Shown piece after piece: positions 34,231-41,527 of a stretch of DNA of 43,624 nt; within the stretch, counting starts at the first letter, position 1; each line of letters starts with the position of its first letter. The stretch spans positions 1 through 43,624 of the forward strand of contig NZ_JAUNKC010000028.1 of the NCBI RefSeq assembly GCF_030532965.1, read 5' to 3'. The notes beneath the pieces were generated by a model that was given only the letters and a program-made list of their open reading frames with translations, was not told the DNA's origin and did not search any database. The position numbers and the translations under genes are program-made. This stretch comes from Corynebacterium sp. (GTDB lineage Bacteria; Actinomycetota; Actinomycetes; Mycobacteriales; Mycobacteriaceae).

Positions 34231-34935
34231 ATGGCTTTGGCACCACTCGTTTTCTCGCCACAAAAACAGTCATGGAGTTCTGTTAAGTTCTTCTTCAAGG
34301 CGCTCTTTTCCGTGCTATCGGCATTTTCTTTGGTTTTTGGCAGCGTTAATCTAGCGCAAGCAGAGGATCGACAAACTTCTATTGAAGATCGAGTGCAATC
34401 TGTAAAACTGGCTAATGTGAATGTATCTGACGATGATATCTTAAAGGGGATACTGTTTGGAATTGGCCCCGTTGCGAAACACATAGGATTCCAAGTTCAG
34501 ATGCCGAAGAATCTCACCTTTGGACAGTATGAAACCGCTGTTAATAAAACTATCAACGATCTTCCAAGTATTTACAGACATGAGCTTCGTTCAGTGCTCA
34601 TGCAGTTAAGGAGCGGTGATCCAGTTGAAGTTGAACAAGGGATGTCTGACTTATCAAATATTGTTGTCGACTATGCTGCAAAGAAAGCACCCAGTTATAG
34701 CATGAAAAGAGTAAGACCTGCTTGCGGAGTTGCGGTCGTCTGTGTTGCATATGCAGCAGCTGCTGTTCATAACACCGTAGTCGTGACAGGTTTAGTGGCA
34801 GTTGTGGTAGGTGGAGCGCTCTGGGCGGGTGCCTGGCGGTGGGTTGGGCGACGAAGCCATATTCAGGCTGCTTCACGGGAGGCTTTAGTTGTGGATGTAA
34901 TGGAAGCCGTTCGTGATGAAAAACGAGAGATCTGA
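34231..34935 (+). CDS. sdpC: SdpC-like precursor of a toxic membrane-active peptide
   Basis: The 234-residue protein starts at ATG 34231 with GGAGA six bases upstream; TTG 34192 is less likely. A signal peptide (about residues 16-44, SSVKFFFKALFSVLSAFSL, ending LAQA-ED) leads to a soluble pro-region. Then comes ACGVAVVCVAYAAAAVHN: Cys165 and Cys171 are six residues apart and head a stretch of about 40 very hydrophobic residues. The Bacillus subtilis SDP toxin is likewise cut from the middle of SdpC and has a disulfide between cysteines six apart. A charged C-terminal tail follows. It leads an operon with SdpA-, SdpB- and SdpI-like genes. The family is clear from context; the exact mature peptide is inferred. 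Confidence 0.8.
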   Translation: MALAPLVFSPQKQSWSSVKFFFKALFSVLSAFSLVFGSVNLAQAEDRQTSIEDRVQSVKLANVNVSDDDILKGILFGIGPVAKHIGFQVQMPKNLTFGQYETAVNKTINDLPSIYRHELRSVLMQLRSGDPVEVEQGMSDLSNIVVDYAAKKAPSYSMKRVRPACGVAVVCVAYAAAAVHNTVVVTGLVAVVVGGALWAGAWRWVGRRSHIQAASREALVVDVMEAVRDEKREI

Positions 34936-35494
34936 CTGTGCTGAAGCTAGGGCTACAGGAGCTTTGCCCATAGCAACCTTTATTCTTGTTTATTGTTTTA
35001 TTAGTATCCAGATGTGGGCATGGCTCCCTTCGGTTGAATTGTACAGTCAAAATGCAAAGGTAAATGTGGATCGGATTCGCACCTTTACTGTACAAGGGTG
35101 GGCTTTTTTTACTAAATCACCTCGAGATGACCGAATTTTAATCTATTCTTTCGACGAGAGAGAAAACAAATGGAAATCGGCAATGCGGGGGCCAAACCTT
35201 AAGCCAGAATACGCTTTTGGCCTTGATAGGAGTTCGCGCATTTCAGAGTTTGACTCGGATTTAATAATGAACGCTGTTTCGGAGGAAAACTGGATTGAGT
35301 GTGACAATGTCTCAGCTTATGCAGGATGTTTTCAAGGTGTTACTCCATTTAACCTCCCGAACCCTACCCAAAACAATAACTTATGTGGCGAGATATCCAT
35401 CACAAAAGCTCCACCAGTTCCATGGTCTTACCGAGGTTTGCGTGAAGGCATGCCTGGTAAAGTTCTTTATCTTGATTTGTCTTGTCCTGATTAA
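34916..35494 (+). CDS. sdpA: SdpA-like toxin maturation protein
   Basis: The protein has 192 residues from ATG 34916, overlapping the sdpC stop by 20 bases. It has one transmembrane helix (about residues 17-37, PIATFILVYCFISIQMWAWL) and an extracytoplasmic part with VQGWAFFTKSPRDDRILIYSF, typical of SdpA proteins, which cooperate with SdpB to process SdpC. Four later cysteines lie in NWIECDNVSAYAGCF, NNNLCGEI and LDLSCPD, plausibly paired outside the cell. Confidence 0.82.
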   Translation: MKNERSDCAEARATGALPIATFILVYCFISIQMWAWLPSVELYSQNAKVNVDRIRTFTVQGWAFFTKSPRDDRILIYSFDERENKWKSAMRGPNLKPEYAFGLDRSSRISEFDSDLIMNAVSEENWIECDNVSAYAGCFQGVTPFNLPNPTQNNNLCGEISITKAPPVPWSYRGLREGMPGKVLYLDLSCPD

Positions 35495-35510
35495 CTGAAT
35501 CAAGGAAGCA

Positions 35511-36446
35511 ATGCAGCAAAGTATGAGTTTCAGAAAATTGTGGGATCGTCTTATTGTCGTCGGTTCAACGATGAAGCAATTTACCCCTCATAATCGCCTT
35601 TCCGCGATTGCAAGGTCTCTTCTTGGGGCGGGAACATTACTAACTTTTACGTTTACTCCCCGAGAAGTTCTTTTCTTTGCTTCCGATAGCTACCCAAGTG
35701 GAGTTATTTGTGATGGGTTAGCTGCGAGATACGGGCTTTATTGTGCTTGGCAGGATAATTTGACAATTAGCTATATACTGACCTTTTTCATTTTAGCTGC
35801 GGTAATTTTTGGGATTCTTCCTGGGATAATATCCTGGGCGCACTTTTGGGTTGTTTGGAGCTTCGCTACTCAGTCTCCGCTAATTGATGGGGGTGATCAA
35901 ATTGCGCAGGCTCTTGCGTTGATATTTTTGGTATTTCATTTTGGTGATTTCAGGTTAACGCATTGGGAGAACCGCTACCCGAGCGCGAAATCTCTCACTT
36001 ATTTTTTCCCGTTTTGGTGGGCGGCGGTGATTTTATTCATTGCTCAAGGTTTTGTGGTCTATTTTCATGCATCTATTGGTAAAATTTTTGTCCCGGAATG
36101 GGCAAATGGAACGGGTATTTGGTATTGGCTTACGGATCCCACTTTTGCACCTCCGGAACATATTTCAACGGTTTTATTATTGGTTTTCGGTACGACGTAT
36201 TTAGGGCAATTAGTTACATATTCTATTCTCATTATTGAATTTTGCTTGGCCATTGGCTTTTTATTCAAACCAATGGTGCGTAAAATCCTATTCAGTATGG
36301 GGATAATGCTTCATGTTGGATTTGCATTAACTTTTGGTCTTTGGTCCTTTTTATTCTCAATGTCGTCTCTATTGATACTCCATCTTTTGCTTTTTGACAG
36401 AGTTTTTAAAGTGAAGAATTACATGGTTTCAAATATTAAGATTTAA
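35511..36446 (+). CDS. sdpB: SdpB-like multi-pass maturation protein (HTTM fold)
   Basis: The 311-residue protein has about eight transmembrane segments. It begins with a polar N-terminus and IARSLLGAGTLLTFTFTPRE, continues with SPLIDGGDQIAQALALIFLVFHFGDFRL and FVVYFHASIGKIFVPEWANGT, and ends in a helical part. This is the HTTM (vitamin K-dependent carboxylase-like) architecture of SdpB. In Bacillus, SdpA and SdpB are both needed to make active SDP. AAGGAAG lies about six bases before the ATG. It follows sdpA by 16 bases. Confidence 0.88.
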   Translation: MQQSMSFRKLWDRLIVVGSTMKQFTPHNRLSAIARSLLGAGTLLTFTFTPREVLFFASDSYPSGVICDGLAARYGLYCAWQDNLTISYILTFFILAAVIFGILPGIISWAHFWVVWSFATQSPLIDGGDQIAQALALIFLVFHFGDFRLTHWENRYPSAKSLTYFFPFWWAAVILFIAQGFVVYFHASIGKIFVPEWANGTGIWYWLTDPTFAPPEHISTVLLLVFGTTYLGQLVTYSILIIEFCLAIGFLFKPMVRKILFSMGIMLHVGFALTFGLWSFLFSMSSLLILHLLLFDRVFKVKNYMVSNIKI

Positions 36447-36466
36447 GTCAAATGAGGGGAGCCGCA

Positions 36467-36820
36467 GTGTTCTATTTTGTTTCGGCATCATTGGTCATAA
36501 GCAGTATTCTAATTGCAGTCCTCGGAAATGAATCTCGGAAAGGTTTAAAAAGGAACTGGTGGGCTGGGTTACGCACTTCCGTTACTTTGTCGAGCGATGA
36601 AGCTTTTCGTTTGGCAAACCAAAAGGTTTGGAAACTCTATATTGTAATTGCGCTAATCTTATTTATTGAAGGTGCGGGTGTTGCGATTCTAGCGTATTCT
36701 GATGCAACTGATGAGGTGATTGCGATCTTTATACTAACTAGCAGCTTCATCGTGTTAACCTTAGCAGGCATTCAATATATAGTTGGTTCTCGTGCAGCTA
36801 AGTCAGTCTCGGATACGTAG
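36467..36820 (+). CDS. sdpI: SdpI-like immunity protein
   Basis: The 117-residue protein has three to four transmembrane helices. NWWAGLRTSVTLSSDEAFRL is the SdpI signature (N-W-x-G-(I/L)-R-T...LS). SdpI protects Bacillus from SDP and also signals with SdpR. GTG 36467 is favoured because GAGGGGA ends six bases upstream; ATG 36452 in frame has no such site. It lies 20 bases after sdpB. No SdpR gene is present. Confidence 0.87.
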   Translation: MFYFVSASLVISSILIAVLGNESRKGLKRNWWAGLRTSVTLSSDEAFRLANQKVWKLYIVIALILFIEGAGVAILAYSDATDEVIAIFILTSSFIVLTLAGIQYIVGSRAAKSVSDT

Positions 36821-36882
36821 GAAGATCAAATACTGAATTTTCGTTGGTTGGCAGGCTGTTTATTTTTGAGGACAATAATTGT

Positions 36883-36928
36883 CAGACTACTTGTGAATGA
36901 GTTCAAGGATGGATTCACAAGTAGTCTG
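36883..36928. terminator. Perfect 16-bp inverted repeat after sdpI
   Basis: CAGACTACTTGTGAAT (36883-36898) and ATTCACAAGTAGTCTG (36913-36928) pair perfectly around a 14-base loop, 62 bases after the sdpI stop. There is no T-run, so it may be an inefficient terminator, a stabilising hairpin, or an attachment or binding site. Confidence 0.55.
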
Positions 36929-37035
36929 GTATCTATCAAACAATGAAATATCAGCATGGAACGTCGGGAAGAAAAGCGAATCAATAGCCATGTTTATCCT
37001 CCGGGGTTAATTTTGACGCAAGTGAAATACATAAA

Positions 37036-37076
37036 AGCCCACCCGTACCTGCCTTTTTGCCAGATTCGGGTGGGCT
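37036..37076 (-). terminator. Terminator after the DUF5926 gene
   Basis: AGCCCACCCG (37036-37045) and CGGGTGGGCT (37067-37076) form a perfect 10-bp stem with a 21-base loop. On the minus strand it is followed by TTTAT. It lies 20 bases past the stop of the leftward DUF5926 gene. Confidence 0.75.
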
Positions 37077-37096
37077 AACACCGGGATTGATTGCCC

Positions 37097-38014
37097 CTAG
37101 CGAATGGTCACCTGGCGCGACTGAATGTTCTGCAATTGCCGCCGTTCTTCCGGCGTGAGCTGAGCGTCGTTGTCCAATTCCGCGACGATCTTTTTATCCA
37201 ATGCCAGCAATTCATCCTGATAGGTGGTGTGTGACCGGGTTGGGTCGAGGTCCCACACCGGTACCGCAACCCCGTGGGTGCGGAAAACACCGGCGAATTT
37301 GGTTTCTTCGCCTAGTTTCAATTCGCCTTTCGCCGCAATCCGGGCCAAAGCGCGCAGCACTTTGTCTTCGTCTTCCGGCCGGACCCACCGGATGTAGGCC
37401 TTTTCGCCAGCGTCGATCCACCAGACGGCGCCGTGAACGTCGGCATCAATGCGGTGGGATGGCATTACGTTGTCGTTGGCGACTTTGATTGCCTGCGCAT
37501 GTTCCGGGCTGAGTTCCGTGCCTTCCGGCAGCCACCAGTTGAAATCGTTGAACTGGTTGATGTCGAGCGCCTGGGAAACGTCGAAAAGCTCGACGAGGGC
37601 TGGTTCGGTGCCGTCGGCCGCAACGCTAACGAGCTGCTGCCCCGGCGCGGCGTCTTGTAACCACTGCAGCGCGAAAGCTAGGTCGCGGTGCGGGTTGTGC
37701 GAACGGGAGCCGATTTGCAGCGCGACGAAAGCATCGCCGCCTTCGGATCCTTCCCGCACGATGGCGGCGGTTCCGCCCGGCAGCACCGTGCATAGGTATA
37801 CGTCGCGGTCGACGCCTGTGACGTCGATTTTCGCCGTCGCCGAAGGGACAAACTCCTGCAAAGCGATCAAGTCTGCTTCGGATTTCACGTCGCGGAATGG
37901 GCGCGGGTCACGTTCGGTGGCAGCGCGTTCGGCGGCGCGGGCTGCGAGTTTCGCTTGACGACGGCTCATCCCCGCTGGGAGTTGTTCTTTTTCTTTCCGT
38001 TTCTTCTTAGCCAT
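37097..38014 (-). CDS. DUF5926-family protein
   Basis: The 305-residue protein has a basic N-terminus (MAKKKRKEKEQLPAGMSRRQ) and an acidic, soluble body with NPHRDLAFALQWLQDAAPG, DINQFNDFNWWLPEGTELS and KAYIRWVRPEDEDKVLRAL. This pattern is that of the DUF5926 proteins of Corynebacteriales, usually found beside glpQ. Function not known. It lies 30 bases after glpQ and shares its transcript. Confidence 0.82.
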   Translation of the reverse strand: MAKKKRKEKEQLPAGMSRRQAKLAARAAERAATERDPRPFRDVKSEADLIALQEFVPSATAKIDVTGVDRDVYLCTVLPGGTAAIVREGSEGGDAFVALQIGSRSHNPHRDLAFALQWLQDAAPGQQLVSVAADGTEPALVELFDVSQALDINQFNDFNWWLPEGTELSPEHAQAIKVANDNVMPSHRIDADVHGAVWWIDAGEKAYIRWVRPEDEDKVLRALARIAAKGELKLGEETKFAGVFRTHGVAVPVWDLDPTRSHTTYQDELLALDKKIVAELDNDAQLTPEERRQLQNIQSRQVTIR

Positions 38015-38044
38015 GAGTTACAACTTACCTGACGGTTTCGCCGC

Positions 38045-38788
38045 TCACCCAGCCCGACCCAGAACCTCTACCGCAAGATCTGGATAATCTGTCGCCATCA
38101 CCCCAACGTCGTGGCTATCTGCCCACAGCATGTCGTCGGGTTCATTCACTGTCCACATGTAGGGTGCGTATACTTGCGCATCGCGGTCCAGAATCCAGGT
38201 GTCGAGCTTCGCCCGCTTGAGGGAAATACCGAAATTATTCGGGTGGGAAAAATGTAGGTCAGCCGGGTTGACCTTTGCTTCCCATTCCCGCCGCAGGTAA
38301 AAGGTTTCGATGGCGGGAACCAGGGCATTTATTCGGCGAACCGCCGCGTGGGAGAACGAAATAAAATGAACCCGATCGCTGCACGCGAGACCATGGTATT
38401 TCAGGCACAACGCGACCTGTTCTTCCAGCATGCGCCCCATGCGGGTGGGGTGTTTGGCCTCGATGTAAATGTGTTTGTCGTCGGTGGCGAACACCATCTC
38501 AAGTAGTTCATCCAACGTCAGAATCCGTTGGAATGCAGCCGCGCCCACTGCGTATTCGTCGCCAATATTCAGCCGTTTGAGCTGCGCCAAGGTGGAGGTG
38601 GATACCACCGCGCGCACCCCCGCTACCCGCAGCATTGTCCGATCATGAGTGCAGACAACGTGGCCGTCTTTTGTCAGCCGCACATCGCATTCCACCCCAT
38701 GTATCGGCAGTTGAAGGGCCTTTTCGTAGGCGATGGGCGACATCTCCGGGTAGCGCCCGCTGAAACCTCGATGGGCGACGATGTGCAT
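38045..38788 (-). CDS. glpQ: Glycerophosphodiester phosphodiesterase
   Basis: The 247-residue enzyme hydrolyses glycerophosphodiesters to glycerol-3-phosphate and an alcohol. MHIVAHRGFSGRYPEMS and GVECDVRLTKDGHVVCTHD carry the metal and catalytic residues (HR, E-D and HD) of the GDPD TIM barrel. KHIYIEAKH follows. There is no signal peptide, so it is cytoplasmic. GGGGAGAGG precedes the ATG. The place next to DUF5926 and near ldh matches the glpQ1 region as I recall it from C. glutamicum. Confidence 0.93.
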   Translation of the reverse strand: MHIVAHRGFSGRYPEMSPIAYEKALQLPIHGVECDVRLTKDGHVVCTHDRTMLRVAGVRAVVSTSTLAQLKRLNIGDEYAVGAAAFQRILTLDELLEMVFATDDKHIYIEAKHPTRMGRMLEEQVALCLKYHGLACSDRVHFISFSHAAVRRINALVPAIETFYLRREWEAKVNPADLHFSHPNNFGISLKRAKLDTWILDRDAQVYAPYMWTVNEPDDMLWADSHDVGVMATDYPDLAVEVLGRAG

Positions 38789-38887
38789 TAAGCCTCTCCC
38801 CTTTTTGTGACGTCCTGCGGCAATTGGTTTTAAGCCCTTGACTTACGAGGATACGCTCAAACCCAATCGCCAGGCGTTCCGTGGGTT

Positions 38888-39985
38888 TTATTGATCCCAG
38901 TCCTTCAAGCCCTTCGGGTGCCGGGAGGTATCTAACTCAAACATCGCCTCGTTTCGCTTCTCTGCGACGCCCTTACCTAATTCGATAACCACCAGGTTAT
39001 CGGATAGTTTGACCGTTTCCCCTCGGGTATCCACGTAGATCCCGGCCACTTTAGTCACCGATTCATCCGGCAGCGTCTCCTCCGCGCTGATGTTTCCGGC
39101 CTCTGAATAGGATGTCCTGAAGATCGGCGGCGGGGCGAAGTCAATTTTTGCGAAATTGGTCTTGCCGTTAGGTGCGGTTTGCACCCCTTCCGACGGGGTA
39201 AATTCCGACACGTTTACTGGCCATGTCGACTCCGTCCGGTCCTGGCAGGTAACGCCACGCCCCTGGGCGAAGTTGCACAAGATTGTGCTATCACCCATCG
39301 GTACTTCAGCGAGGATGTCGTGGTCGATTTCTTTCTCCGCGACCTTCTTTGTGGCATTGCCTTGCGGCAACAATAGGCCCCAGCCCGCTGGCGGGTTCTT
39401 GGTGAAATCTAATTCCAGCGAATGCTCCTCTGGTAAGGTCGCTGGGTCGCTCTTTACCGTCTCCCCCGCCAGGGTGTATGTCACTGTGTGTTTCTTGCCT
39501 TCCGAAACCCTTGGATAAGCAGGCTCTTCGTAGGTTACGGTGGCTTTGTCGCCTTCCACAGCTACTTCATCTATCTGGTATCCCAGGACGAAATTCATGT
39601 CGGTTATCAATTGATCGCCTCGGAAAAACAGCACGGTATCCATCGCGGATTCGCGCGCCAACCATGAGTCTTCCTCCATGCCGACCGTAGCGCCCCGCAA
39701 CACAACCCAGCTGAGCGTCGCGCAGGGGTCGAATTGATTGTCCACGATGTCGAAAGAGAAATGCACCTTAGGTTGTGGCGTCGGAATTTTCTTCGCGGGT
39801 AGCCATAGCCCGAGGGCGGTTTCCGCCAAGTCCAGATCCGGGTCGGTGCAGGTTTCCTGGGTGGTTTCGCTTGTCGACGACTCCGCTACCTCCTTCATCG
39901 CCTGATCCGTTCGCTCCTCGCAGCCCACCAACAGGACACTTGACGCCGCCACCAGGGCAATTACCGATACACGTAGTCGGTTCAC
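38888..39985 (-). CDS. Secreted lipoprotein of unknown function
   Basis: With GTG 39985 as start the protein has 365 residues. The frame is open to 40033, but NRLRVSVIALVAASSVLLVG-C is a complete lipoprotein signal with the lipidated Cys in LLVGC. The rest is a strand-rich, acidic body without recognised motifs. AWP-like repeats or enzyme motifs are absent. It stands 99 bases from glpQ and is probably independent. Function unknown. Confidence 0.7.
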   Translation of the reverse strand: MNRLRVSVIALVAASSVLLVGCEERTDQAMKEVAESSTSETTQETCTDPDLDLAETALGLWLPAKKIPTPQPKVHFSFDIVDNQFDPCATLSWVVLRGATVGMEEDSWLARESAMDTVLFFRGDQLITDMNFVLGYQIDEVAVEGDKATVTYEEPAYPRVSEGKKHTVTYTLAGETVKSDPATLPEEHSLELDFTKNPPAGWGLLLPQGNATKKVAEKEIDHDILAEVPMGDSTILCNFAQGRGVTCQDRTESTWPVNVSEFTPSEGVQTAPNGKTNFAKIDFAPPPIFRTSYSEAGNISAEETLPDESVTKVAGIYVDTRGETVKLSDNLVVIELGKGVAEKRNEAMFELDTSRHPKGLKDWDQ

Positions 39986-40207
39986 CAAACCACCATCCCC
40001 GATCAAAGCACAATTGCTAAATACATTTTCCAATTGAAAACTTTAATCAGCTGCTGGTCATTCCTCAGCCGTTTTCCGCAAAAACCTTTGCGCCCCACCC
40101 GATGGACTCCTAGCCGATGCCCTTGTTCATGCTATGTGGTCAGCCGATTTCTGATTACCCATTGGCCCGGCAGCCACTAGCCCGCGAGTTACTCGCTCTG
40201 CACTTGT

Positions 40208-40293
40208 TCAAGTCGGAGATTGTCTCAACGAGAAGCGTTTCCCCTAGTGTTTTACCGCGTTATTTGCGTTATTTCGGGAAATCTCCGACTTGA
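40208..40293. repeat. 13-bp inverted repeat spanning 86 bases
   Basis: TCAAGTCGGAGAT (40208-40220) and ATCTCCGACTTGA (40281-40293) are perfect inverted copies flanking 60 bases. They lie in the 460-base gap between the lipoprotein start and the ldh terminator. This gap otherwise shows nothing I recognise. It could be a long stem, a small RNA, or a miniature element; no target duplication is evident. Confidence 0.5.
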
Positions 40294-40371
40294 TAAACGG
40301 ACGCGCTAGCGCTCTGACCACCCCTAGGCCCTCTACAACCTTTAGCCCCTAGACAAGGTGCCACACACAAA

Positions 40372-40416
40372 AACCGGCACCGCGATCCTGTCGGTGGCAG
40401 TGCCACGGTGCCGGTT
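40372..40416 (-). terminator. Terminator after ldh
   Basis: AACCGGCACCG (40372-40382) and CGGTGCCGGTT (40406-40416) form a perfect 11-bp stem. On the minus strand it runs into TTTTTGTG. It lies 29 bases after the ldh stop. Confidence 0.85.
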
Positions 40417-40444
40417 GCTGCAAGTTAAGGGATCCGCTTAGACG

Positions 40445-41395
40445 TTAGGCGGGGAAGAATTCCTCCTGGATTTCCCTGAGAGTTTTGGCGGAATGTTGGA
40501 AACGTTCCATCTCGTGATCGGAGATTTCCAATTCGACAACCCGGCGGATGCCGCGCCGGTTGATGATGGCAGGGGTGCCAATGTAGATGTTTTCCTCACC
40601 ATATTCGCCGTTAAGCAGCGCCGATACTGGTAACGCTACGTCTTGGTTGTGCAAGACGGCGCGGGTGATGCGGGCCAAGCCCATACCGATGCCGTAGGAT
40701 GTCGAGCCTTTGGCGTCGATAATGGTGTACGCCGCGTCGCGGGTTTCCTCAAAAACCCGCTCAAGTTCGGATTCCAACCCGGGGTTCTTTTCCAATTGTT
40801 TCCGCATGGATACACCAGCGATGGTTGCCGAGGACAGAACCGGAAGTTCCGTGTCACCGTGTTCGCCGATGATGTATGCGTGGACGGAGGTGGGGGCCAC
40901 TTCGTAGCGTTCGCCCAGCATGTAGCGGAATCGTGCGGAGTCCAGGACGGTTCCGGAGCCGATTACGCGGTGCCAGTCCAGGCCGGAGTAGCGCCACACA
41001 GCGTAGCTGAGAATGTCCACTGGGTTGGAGGCGACCAAGAAGATTCCGTCGAATCCGTTGGCCATGACCTCATCGACGATGGATTTCATGATCTTCATGT
41101 TTTTATCCACCAATTGCAGCCGGGTTTCGCCAGGTTTTTGTGCAGCGCCGGCGCAGATGACGACCATCGCGGCGTCTTCGCAGTCGGCGTAGGTTCCCTT
41201 TGTCACCCGAGTGCGCGATGAGGCCCACACAACGCCGTGGTTGAGGTCCATGACGTTGCCTTCAAGCTTCTTTTCATCGATATCAATAATGGCCAGATGG
41301 TCGCAGGTTCCTTGGTTGACCAGTGCGTATGCATAGGCTACGCCCACGTCGCCCGCGCCGATGAGTACGACTTTATTGCCCACAATCTGTTTCAT
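40445..41395 (-). CDS. ldh: L-lactate dehydrogenase
   Basis: This 316-residue NAD-dependent enzyme reduces pyruvate to lactate. It starts at ATG 41395 ([18 protein letters not shown]), with the Rossmann glycines at about residues 13-18; the open frame further upstream is not native. Catalytic features are [26 protein letters not shown] (catalytic His) and [11 protein letters not shown]. The length matches bacterial Ldh. A GCTTTTCGACG copy lies 28 bases upstream of the start. Confidence 0.97.
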   Translation of the reverse strand: MKQIVGNKVVLIGAGDVGVAYAYALVNQGTCDHLAIIDIDEKKLEGNVMDLNHGVVWASSRTRVTKGTYADCEDAAMVVICAGAAQKPGETRLQLVDKNMKIMKSIVDEVMANGFDGIFLVASNPVDILSYAVWRYSGLDWHRVIGSGTVLDSARFRYMLGERYEVAPTSVHAYIIGEHGDTELPVLSSATIAGVSMRKQLEKNPGLESELERVFEETRDAAYTIIDAKGSTSYGIGMGLARITRAVLHNQDVALPVSALLNGEYGEENIYIGTPAIINRRGIRRVVELEISDHEMERFQHSAKTLREIQEEFFPA

Positions 41396-41527
41396 ATCCC
41401 AGCACACCTTCCGGAGTTTTTTGCTTTTCGACGGTTGTTTTTCACGACAGCCACTACCGCCAAGTATGCCCGATTTTTTCTGAATATGCCCGATTGAAAA
41501 TGGATCTGTGGGCAAAATCGCACACTT

